A DNA stretch of 27,899 bases. Origin: an uncultured Mycoplasmatota bacterium (GTDB lineage Bacteria > Bacillota_I > Bacilli_A > RF39 > UBA660). The DNA is taken from the NCBI GenBank assembly GCA_947645535.1, contig CANSDD010000006.1, forward strand, positions 1-27,899. The letters run 5' to 3'. Positions 21,470 through 27,899 of the stretch are shown here, piece by piece. Below the pieces are notes generated by a model. The model searched no databases. It had not been told where the DNA came from and worked only from the letters and a program-made list of their open reading frames with translations. Every line of letters begins with the position of its first letter. The first letter of the stretch is position 1. The position numbers were made by a program, and so were the translations under genes.

Positions 21470-24415
21470 ATGTATTTGAAAAATATAAAAGCACATGGAT
21501 TTAAATCATTTGCGGATCATATTGATGTAGAATTAAATTCAGGTATTACTGGGGTGGTAGGACCAAATGGAAGTGGTAAAAGCAATATTGTAGATGCCAT
21601 TCGTTGGGTACTTGGAGAACAATCAGTAAAATCTCTTCGTGGGGATGGAAATATGGCAGATGTTATATTTTCTGGAAGTAAGTCAAGAAATGCTATGAAT
21701 GTAGCAAGTGTTACACTTGTCTTTGATAATAAAGATCATTATTTACCAGTTGCTTATGATGAAGTCGCCCTTAGAAGAAGAGTATATAAAGATGGAACGA
21801 ATGAATATTCATTAAATGGAGAAAAATGTAGATTAAAAGATATTACGGAAATACTAATGGATAGTGGAGTAGCAAAAGAAAGTTTTAATATTATTTCACA
21901 AGGAAAAATAGAAGAAATTATTAGTAGTAAACCACAGGATAGAAGAATCATTTTTGAAGAAGCGGCAGGAGTACTTAAATATAAAAGAAGAAAAGAAGAG
22001 GCACTTCGTAAATTAGAACGTACACATGATAATATGAATCGTGTAAATGATATTATTAAAGAACTTGAAATACAAGTAGGACCTTTAAAAGAGCAAAAAG
22101 AACAAGCAGAGAAATATTTAGAAGTAAAAAAAGAATTAGAAGATGTTGAAATAGCTTTAATTGCTTCTGATATATCTAAAATCAATGAAGAATATCAAAA
22201 TAAAAAAGAACGTATTTCTTTATTAAATAATGAATTATTAAATTCTAATTTTGAAAGTAATAAAGGAGAAGCAAAAATAGAAGAATATAAAGTAAAAATC
22301 ACAAAACTAGAAACAGAGATTAGTGAATTACAAACATCTTTATTAGAAATGACAAGGAAAGTAGAACAAATCAATAGTCGAAAAGCTATTTTATTAGAAC
22401 GAAAAAAATATGAAGTAGATAATCAGAAATTACATGATCAAATTTTATCATTAAAAGAAAAAGAATTAGGATTACAAAATCAAACCTTATTATTAAATCA
22501 AGAATTAGATAATATGAATAAAGAATTAAGAAAATTAAAACAAAAATTAGAAGAATCAGAACATATTTTTGAAGAATTGCGAAAGCGAAAAAGAATATAT
22601 GAAGAAGAATTAACAAAAAATGTTAGATTAGAACAAAATTTAAGTATTCAAATAGACCGCTTACAAGAAAGTATTCAAAATAATGGTAGTTTACCTTATG
22701 CTGTAAAAAGTATTTTAGATAATCCTAGATTAAAAGGAATTCATAATGCGATTGGAAATGTTATTGAAGTAGATGAAATTTGTGCTAAAGCTATTATGAC
22801 AAGTTTAGGATATGCTTCTAGTTATTTAATTGTCGAGGATGAAGAATGTGCGAAGGAGGCAATTTCTTATTTAAAACAAAATAAATTAGGAAGAGCTACT
22901 TTCTTTCCAATTAATATTATTAAACCGAAAATAATAGATGCATCTACATTGGAAATGTTACCTACATTAGAAGGATTTATTGGAATTGCTTCAAATTTAA
23001 TTTGGTATGATAAACAGTATGATGGCATTTTAAAAAATCAACTTGGAAATGTTATTGTAGCAAGTACACTAGAATGTGCTAATAGTATCGCTAAGAAAAT
23101 TGGATATCGTTATCGTATTGTAACATTAGATGGTGAAATTCTTCATGTAGGAGGATCACTTACAGGAGGAGAAGCTGCTAAAAATAGAAATATTATTACA
23201 GAAAAACAAGAATTAGAAAGTAAATTGAAAGAAAAAGAAAATGTAATTAAAACAATAAAAGAAATAGAAAATAATATCAATTTGCTTGATAATAAAACAA
23301 AAGAAGCAGAAGATAATCAATATTTTGTTCATAAAGAATTTACACAACTAGATGAAATTATTAAAAATAAGAAAATTATTAACGAAAATGTATCAGAGGA
23401 ATTAAAGCATTTGAAAGAAGAAATTAGTAGTATTGAACATACTATAAATGATACATTAGATGAAGAAGAACAAATGGTATTAAATGAGTATTATGAAGCA
23501 GAGCAAAAGAAAAAGAGTATAGAATTATCGCTTCATAGTAAAATCAAAGAAAAAGGAGAAGCCTCAGAAGAATTAGAAGAAGCAGAACTCGAACTTAGAA
23601 GAGAAAATAGTATGTTAAGTTCTAAAAATAAAGAATTAAGAGATTTGGAAATTGAAGTAAATAGAATGGATGTAAAATTAGATCATTATTTAGAAACATT
23701 AAGCGAGACTTATAATATGACTTTTGAGAAAGCCAAAGCAAACTATTTACTTGATATGGAAGAAGATACTGCAAGAACAAAAGTTATGAATTTAAAAAGA
23801 AATTTAAAAGAACTTGGTATGGTAAATTTAGGAGCGATTGATGAATATGCTAGAGTAAGTGAACGTTATGAATTTTTATTACATCAATGTGAAGATTTAA
23901 CAAATGCTGAAAATACATTGTTAGATATTATTTCGGAAATGGATACAGTTATGACAAAAGAATTTTTAGAAACATTTGGGGTAATTAGTTCTCATTTCGA
24001 AGAAACTTTTAAGGAACTATTTCATGGTGGTTATGCAGAGTTAAAATTAACAGATCCAAATAATATTTTAGAAACTGGAATTGAAATTGTAGCTTCGCCA
24101 CCAGGTAAGAAATTAACAAGCATTTCATTATTATCAGGAGGAGAAAAAACATTTACAGCAATTAGTTTATTATTTGCTATATTAAAATCACGTCCTGTAC
24201 CATTTTGTGTTTTGGATGAAGTAGAAGCAGCACTTGATGAAGTAAATGTAGATAGTTTTGGTAAATATTTATTAGGATTAAAGGATAAAACACAATTTAT
24301 TTTAATTACTCATAAGAAAAAAACAATGGAGTATACAGATGTATTATATGGTATTACAATGCAAGAGTCTGGAGTTAGTAAATTAGTGAGTGTAAAATTA
24401 GAAGAAATAAAATAA
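21470..24415 (+). CDS. smc: SMC chromosome condensation ATPase, short-armed
   Basis: The 981-residue protein carries all SMC parts: N-terminal head with Walker A (GPNGSGKSNIVDAIRW, about 32-47) and FEEAAGVLKYKRRKEEALRK; first coiled-coil arm (about 165-403); hinge (about 405-576, with SLGYASSYLIVEDEECA and GGSLTGGEAA); returning arm; and C-terminal head with the signature LLSGGEKTFTAISLLFAIL (about 887) and Walker B VLDEVEAALDEVN. With ScpA and ScpB it forms the condensin that organises and separates chromosomes. B. subtilis SMC has about 1186 residues; both arms here are about 100 residues shorter while the heads and hinge are full size. ATG at 21470 (MYLKNIKAHGFKSF) matches other SMC starts; the ATG at 21455 overlaps a possible -10. 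Confidence 0.95.
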   Translation: MYLKNIKAHGFKSFADHIDVELNSGITGVVGPNGSGKSNIVDAIRWVLGEQSVKSLRGDGNMADVIFSGSKSRNAMNVASVTLVFDNKDHYLPVAYDEVALRRRVYKDGTNEYSLNGEKCRLKDITEILMDSGVAKESFNIISQGKIEEIISSKPQDRRIIFEEAAGVLKYKRRKEEALRKLERTHDNMNRVNDIIKELEIQVGPLKEQKEQAEKYLEVKKELEDVEIALIASDISKINEEYQNKKERISLLNNELLNSNFESNKGEAKIEEYKVKITKLETEISELQTSLLEMTRKVEQINSRKAILLERKKYEVDNQKLHDQILSLKEKELGLQNQTLLLNQELDNMNKELRKLKQKLEESEHIFEELRKRKRIYEEELTKNVRLEQNLSIQIDRLQESIQNNGSLPYAVKSILDNPRLKGIHNAIGNVIEVDEICAKAIMTSLGYASSYLIVEDEECAKEAISYLKQNKLGRATFFPINIIKPKIIDASTLEMLPTLEGFIGIASNLIWYDKQYDGILKNQLGNVIVASTLECANSIAKKIGYRYRIVTLDGEILHVGGSLTGGEAAKNRNIITEKQELESKLKEKENVIKTIKEIENNINLLDNKTKEAEDNQYFVHKEFTQLDEIIKNKKIINENVSEELKHLKEEISSIEHTINDTLDEEEQMVLNEYYEAEQKKKSIELSLHSKIKEKGEASEELEEAELELRRENSMLSSKNKELRDLEIEVNRMDVKLDHYLETLSETYNMTFEKAKANYLLDMEEDTARTKVMNLKRNLKELGMVNLGAIDEYARVSERYEFLLHQCEDLTNAENTLLDIISEMDTVMTKEFLETFGVISSHFEETFKELFHGGYAELKLTDPNNILETGIEIVASPPGKKLTSISLLSGGEKTFTAISLLFAILKSRPVPFCVLDEVEAALDEVNVDSFGKYLLGLKDKTQFILITHKKKTMEYTDVLYGITMQESGVSKLVSVKLEEIK

Positions 24416-24445
24416 AAAAAGGTATGAGTCAATTCATATCTTTTT
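24416..24445 (+). terminator. Intrinsic terminator of smc
   Basis: AAAAAGGTATGA pairs with TCATATCTTTTT (one G-T wobble) over the loop GTCAAT, directly after the stop codon. Confidence 0.8.
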
Positions 24446-24451
24446 AAAATC

Positions 24452-24482
24452 AAAAAAAGAACGGCCCCCTGAAGACCGTCCT
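24452..24482 (-). terminator. Intrinsic terminator of the candidate small RNA
   Basis: On the minus strand AGGACGGTC, loop TTCAGGG, GGCCGTTCT forms nine pairs (two G-T wobbles), followed by six further T. This is the strongest G+C-rich hairpin in the window. On the plus strand it has no T run, so it works for minus-strand transcription. Confidence 0.8.
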
Positions 24483-24547
24483 TATAAAAGAATAAAAAGG
24501 GGTTGGCTAGTGTGATACTAGCGCCAATTCGTCTAATTCGAATTGGT
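24452..24547 (-). ncRNA. Candidate small RNA of about 96 nt, no family recognised
   Basis: The minus strand between smc and recG carries a consensus promoter (24583-24555). Eight bases after the -10, a predicted start at 24547 runs straight into a perfect hairpin (CCAATTCG, loop, CGAATTGG; 24546-24524). A second hairpin follows (GCTAGT, loop ATCAC, ACTAGC; 24522-24506). A C- and U-rich single-stranded stretch (AACCCCUUUUUAUUCUUUUAUA) comes next, then the terminator hairpin. There is no ATG and no useful reading frame. It does not resemble SRP RNA (no GNAR-loop domain with its conserved GGAA side), 6S RNA, RNase P or tmRNA. The C-rich open stretch is of the kind small RNAs use to mask ribosome binding sites, but no target is shown. 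Confidence 0.65.
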
Positions 24548-24554
24548 ACTGTAT

Positions 24555-24583
24555 ATACTAATCGAAAAAAGACGATTTGTCAA
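24555..24583 (-). promoter_or_regulatory. Consensus promoter of the candidate small RNA
   Basis: TTGACA (24583-24578), exactly 17 bases, TAGTAT (24560-24555). The -35 is a perfect consensus, the only one found in this window. Confidence 0.75.
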
Positions 24584-24622
24584 CCTTTTTTAGTGTTTTT
24601 TGTAGAAAAATTTTATTTTATC

Positions 24623-24651
24623 TTGAATTAGAAAACTATGTTCAGTATAAT
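24623..24651 (+). promoter_or_regulatory. Promoter of recG
   Basis: TTGAAT (24623-24628), 17 bases, TATAAT (24646-24651). The start site falls near 24658, nine bases before the ATG, so the leader is little more than the GGTGATA ribosome binding site. The divergent small-RNA promoter lies 40 bases away. Confidence 0.7.
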
Positions 24652-24666
24652 GATTATGGTGATAGT

Positions 24667-26658
24667 ATGAAGGAATTAAAGGAAATTAAAGGGCTTGGAC
24701 CAAAGACAATGAGCAATTTAATGAAAATGGGAATTGATAATAGTGAAAAGTTGCTTATGTTTTATCCTTTTCGTTATAATATTTTAAAAAGAAGTAATAT
24801 AGAAGAATTAAAACAAGATGATAAAATTATAATAGATGGGTTTATTGAAACAGTTCCTACAGTTTATCACATCAATAGAAAATTGAATAAAATGAATTTT
24901 CGTTTTAGAACTTCAAATAGATTATTACAAGTAGTTATTTTTAATCGCTCTTTTTTAAAAAATAAATTATTTGTTGGTATAGCTATTACTGTAATTGGAA
25001 AATATGATATAAAACATAATACAATTGTTGCAAGTGACATACAGTTTGAAATATTGTCAGATGTTCCCAAAATAGAACCAGTTTATCATTCCTATTATGG
25101 AATAACAACGAAACAAATACAATCTTATTTAAAAGAGATTATGAGTGAATCATTTGAAGTAATAGATTATATACCAAAAGAGATAATAGAAAAATATCAT
25201 TTTATAGAAAAAGAAACTAGTTTAAAAAATATTCATTTTCCAAGTAATATTCAAGTATTAAAACTATCTTTATTAAGAGCAAAATATGAAGAATTATTTT
25301 TATTTATGTTAAAAATGAATTATTTGAAAAATGAAAAGAAGAAATCTAAAGGAATAAAAAGGAATATTTTGTTTACTGAAGTAGAACAATTTATTCAAAC
25401 ATTACCTTTTAAATTGACAGAAGATCAAATGAGTACAGTAAAAGAAATATATATAGATTTAAATAGTGAAAAGCAGATGAATCGATTAGTACAGGGGGAT
25501 GTAGGAAGCGGAAAAACAATTGTCAGTTTTTGTGCTATGTATATGAATTATTTGAGTGGATATCAAAGTGCTTTAATGGCGCCAACAGAGATTTTAGCAA
25601 AACAACATTATAATAAATTATTGGATATTTTTAAGGATGAAAATATTGAAGTATCTCTTTTAACAGGTAAAACAAAAGTGAAAGAGAAAAAGGAAATATA
25701 TGAAAATTTAAAAAATGGAAAAATAAAAATTGTTGTTGGCACTCATGCTTTAATTAGTGAGGCAGTGGAGTATTATAACTTAGGCTTAGTTATTACAGAT
25801 GAACAACATCGTTTTGGTGTTAATCAAAGAGGCAATTTAAAAAATAAGGGTTTTTCTCCTGATATTCTTTATATGAGTGCAACACCAATCCCAAGAACTT
25901 ATGCACTTACGATTTATGGAGATATGGATACATCTAGTATTCGTACAATGCCAAATGGGAGACTTCCAGTTATTACAATAATAAAGACAAATAATGAAAT
26001 AAGAGATGTTTTAGAGAGTATGTATCAAGAATTAAGAAAGGGTCACCAAGTGTATGTTATTGCTCCTTTGATTGAAGAAAGTGAAAAAATAGATTTGGAA
26101 AATGTGAAAATATTAGAAGAAAAAATGAATAAAGCATTTGGAAAATTATATAAAATTGGTGGCTTACATGGAAAAATGAGTGCAATAGAAAAAGAAATTG
26201 TTATGGATAGTTTTCAAAAAAATGAAATTCAAATTTTAATTAGTACAACAGTTGTAGAAGTTGGGGTAGATGTAGCTAATGCAACTATGATGGTTATTTT
26301 TGATAGTGAACGCTTTGGTTTATCAGCACTTCATCAACTTCGTGGTAGAGTGGGAAGAAGTAAGCTGCAATCTTATTGTATTTTAATTAGTGATAAGGAA
26401 AAGGAACGTCTTTCTATTTTAACGAAGACCTCTGATGGTTTTAAAATAAGTGAGGAAGATTTTCGTTTACGTGGTAGTGGAGATTTATTTGGTGTTCGCC
26501 AAAGTGGTGATATGCAGTTTGGAATCGCTGATATGAAAAAAGATTTCTCTATTTTAATAAAAGCAAAAGAAGATAGTGAAGCATATCTTTCATCAAATAG
26601 TTTTGATAATAATATATTGCTTAAACATTATATTGATGGGACACATACACTTTCATAA
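24667..26658 (+). CDS. recG: RecG, ATP-dependent DNA helicase for fork reversal
   Basis: The 663-residue protein matches RecG. It has an N-terminal KELKEIKGLGPKTMSNLMKM and the wedge domain; helicase motif I GDVGSGKT (about 278-285); TGKTKVKEKKE with VVGTHALI; motif II DEQHRFG (about 378); motif III SATPIPRTYALTIYGD (about 404); and GLSALHQLRGRVGRSKLQSY (about 552), then the FRLRGSGDLFGVRQSG segment that couples ATP use to branch migration. RecG rewinds and reverses stalled forks and processes Holliday junctions. The ATG at 24667 follows GGTGATAGT; a longer reading frame back to 24577 covers the promoter and is rejected. Length is close to the usual 670-690. The next gene follows after 11 bases. 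Confidence 0.95.
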   Translation: MKELKEIKGLGPKTMSNLMKMGIDNSEKLLMFYPFRYNILKRSNIEELKQDDKIIIDGFIETVPTVYHINRKLNKMNFRFRTSNRLLQVVIFNRSFLKNKLFVGIAITVIGKYDIKHNTIVASDIQFEILSDVPKIEPVYHSYYGITTKQIQSYLKEIMSESFEVIDYIPKEIIEKYHFIEKETSLKNIHFPSNIQVLKLSLLRAKYEELFLFMLKMNYLKNEKKKSKGIKRNILFTEVEQFIQTLPFKLTEDQMSTVKEIYIDLNSEKQMNRLVQGDVGSGKTIVSFCAMYMNYLSGYQSALMAPTEILAKQHYNKLLDIFKDENIEVSLLTGKTKVKEKKEIYENLKNGKIKIVVGTHALISEAVEYYNLGLVITDEQHRFGVNQRGNLKNKGFSPDILYMSATPIPRTYALTIYGDMDTSSIRTMPNGRLPVITIIKTNNEIRDVLESMYQELRKGHQVYVIAPLIEESEKIDLENVKILEEKMNKAFGKLYKIGGLHGKMSAIEKEIVMDSFQKNEIQILISTTVVEVGVDVANATMMVIFDSERFGLSALHQLRGRVGRSKLQSYCILISDKEKERLSILTKTSDGFKISEEDFRLRGSGDLFGVRQSGDMQFGIADMKKDFSILIKAKEDSEAYLSSNSFDNNILLKHYIDGTHTLS

Positions 26659-26669
26659 GGAGGTATTTT

Positions 26670-27884
26670 ATGGTTGCTGAAGTAGAAAAAGCAGTAAGAT
26701 TAAAATTAAAAAAGTTTGTATTGGTAAATAATAAATATCCATCTGCTGGTACATTATTAAAATATATGAGAGGTACAAATAAGGAAGAAGTATCTTTATT
26801 ATTGGAAGAAATAAAAAAGGAATATCCTAATTTTACAAATTTTTTGGTAAAACTGAAAGAAGAAACAAAAGAAGAGTATGAAAAAGGAAATGATGAACTT
26901 ATTGAGATTGTAGATGTGCTAGTAGATGGTAATGATAAAATATCACGTTATTATACAAATGGTTATTCAGTAAAAGAAGGAAATGTAGTTATTGTAAATT
27001 ATTATGGAAATAATTTAGAAGGTATTGTTGTAGGAAATCCTTATCATGTTTATAAAGATTTTGTTGCTTATGAGTATAAACCAATAAAATCTGTAAAAGG
27101 AATACAAGAATTAGAAACTAAAACAATGGAACATATTATAGAGTTTGTTTCAACATATTTACTTTTAAATAAAAGTTTTGATCAAATCAATAAAACGAAA
27201 GAATACTGTGAATGTTCTAATAAGGAAGATATAGAGAAAATAGCATTTCATATAAAAATGAAATATCCAAATATTGGTGATTATATTGAAGAATATAAGC
27301 AAAAAATGATAGAAGATTATCAGAAAAGTCCAGAGGATTATGTAAAAGTAGTTGATGTAGAACGAGTATATAAACGTAAAACAATTTTAAAACCATATTT
27401 AGTAGAAGATAATGAGTATCAATTAGGAGATGAAGTAATTGCTACTGTATATGAGGAAAGAGGAAAAATTGTTTCAGAAAGTTATTATGTTTTAAAAAAA
27501 TATTGTAAGGATTTAACTTCACTCAAAAGACCACTTTATAAAGAGATTAGTAGTGGAAGGACATATCGCTTAAATATTATCGCTCAAATTAAAAAAAAGA
27601 AAGATATAAAACTATTTCAAAATGAAGAAACAGGAATGAAGCGTTTAATAGGTGGATTTGAAGAATTATTTGATTTTTATAATCGTTTTTATAGTAGTGA
27701 AGATGAAAATTCTGTATTAAGTTTTTCAGATATAGATTTAAAGTTAGAAGAGCAAATATTTATTAGTTTAGATTTTTATATGAAGAAAGAATTAAAATAT
27801 GAAAATATTATTTTAGGAGATATAAAAAATGCTATAGAAGGAGCTGGATTGATAGAAATATCTTCTGAAATAATAAAAATGTGA
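26670..27884 (+). CDS. Unrecognised protein with two repeated helical plus beta-barrel modules
   Basis: I do not recognise a family. The 404-residue protein has an internal duplication. Module one (about 10-145) and module two (about 160-290) each have a helical half and a beta half. Helical: VLVNNKYPSAGTLLKYM...EEVSLLLEEIKKEYPNF against LLLNKSFDQINKTKEYC...EDIEKIAFHIKMKYPNI. Beta: ELIEIVDVLVDG...VKEGNVVIVNYYGNNLEGIVVG against DYVKVVDVERVY...YQLGDEVIATVYEERGKIVSE. The beta half resembles the small DNA-binding barrel at the start of PriA (GxxVxVxFG...GxVVG). The C-terminal 100 residues are helical and unique. AAGGAGGT fixes the ATG, 11 bases after recG, so the two are one operon. A link to replication or repair is inferred from that alone. 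No catalytic motif is visible. Confidence 0.7.
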   Translation: MVAEVEKAVRLKLKKFVLVNNKYPSAGTLLKYMRGTNKEEVSLLLEEIKKEYPNFTNFLVKLKEETKEEYEKGNDELIEIVDVLVDGNDKISRYYTNGYSVKEGNVVIVNYYGNNLEGIVVGNPYHVYKDFVAYEYKPIKSVKGIQELETKTMEHIIEFVSTYLLLNKSFDQINKTKEYCECSNKEDIEKIAFHIKMKYPNIGDYIEEYKQKMIEDYQKSPEDYVKVVDVERVYKRKTILKPYLVEDNEYQLGDEVIATVYEERGKIVSESYYVLKKYCKDLTSLKRPLYKEISSGRTYRLNIIAQIKKKKDIKLFQNEETGMKRLIGGFEELFDFYNRFYSSEDENSVLSFSDIDLKLEEQIFISLDFYMKKELKYENIILGDIKNAIEGAGLIEISSEIIKM

Positions 27885-27899
27885 TTTATTAGGCAAGAA

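Noticed and set aside
21754..22185. 143-codon minus-strand reading frame inside smc
   Set aside because: It overlaps the conserved SMC head coding sequence and lacks start signals.
24495..24590. Multi-branched plus-strand RNA closed by pairing of AAAAAGGGGTTGGC with GTCAACCTTTTTT
   Set aside because: The outer pairing uses bases that form the minus-strand promoter and needs bulges. There is no plus-strand promoter after the smc terminator. The minus-strand small RNA explains the parts better.
1..27899. CRISPR arrays, tRNA, rRNA or a prophage module
   Set aside because: No spaced direct repeats, no tRNA cloverleaf or CCA-type end, no rRNA segments and no phage structural genes were seen on reading both strands.

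Overview
The window is very A+T-rich DNA with AGGAGG- or GGTGAT-type ribosome binding sites, near-consensus TATAAT promoters, and SufU/SufB, a CarD-like protein, SMC, RecG, RecX and RNA polymerase omega. This points to a low-GC Bacillota chromosome, most like uncultured gut Bacilli (RF39/Erysipelotrichales-type). That placement is inference. The genetic code looks standard: every conserved Trp checked is TGG, and CGG and AGG sit at conserved Arg positions.

Left part (1-6587). A membrane-anchored surface protein is followed by a lipoprotein whose C-terminus looks like a PD-(D/E)XK polymorphic-toxin nuclease. Next come a bidirectional terminator and a decayed IS200/IS605-type right end. The minus strand then carries a CarD/CdnL-like RNA polymerase regulator, a queuosine-salvage gene (DUF2419/Qng1) split by one in-frame TGA, and an unrecognised helical protein. 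sufU lies divergently between the last two. The 600-bp gap before sufB holds a degraded relative of the surface protein.

Middle part (6588-13987). Mostly housekeeping genes on the plus strand: sufB, a small lipoprotein, a short SsbB-like SSB, pyrimidine-nucleoside phosphorylase, rpoZ between two copies of a NERD-like membrane protein (the second broken), recX, a NUDIX hydrolase, and an ASCH protein fused to a transglutaminase-like domain.

Surface cluster (14153-20005). Four tightly packed genes: a CotH-kinase protein with three lamin-tail-like repeats, a VTC-domain protein, a DUF4956 membrane protein, and a membrane-anchored NAGPA-type phosphodiester glycosidase. They probably form one envelope system. 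A wreck of another large surface protein follows (about 20208-21333).

Right part (21470-27884). A short-armed SMC, recG, and a protein built from two copies of a helical plus beta-barrel module. Between smc and recG, on the minus strand, there is a well-formed promoter, two hairpins and an intrinsic terminator with no reading frame: a candidate small RNA of about 96 nt that I do not recognise. The strongest leads are this RNA, the CotH/VTC/DUF4956/NAGPA operon, the lipoprotein nuclease toxin, the ASCH fusion, and the precise nonsense lesion in the queuosine gene.
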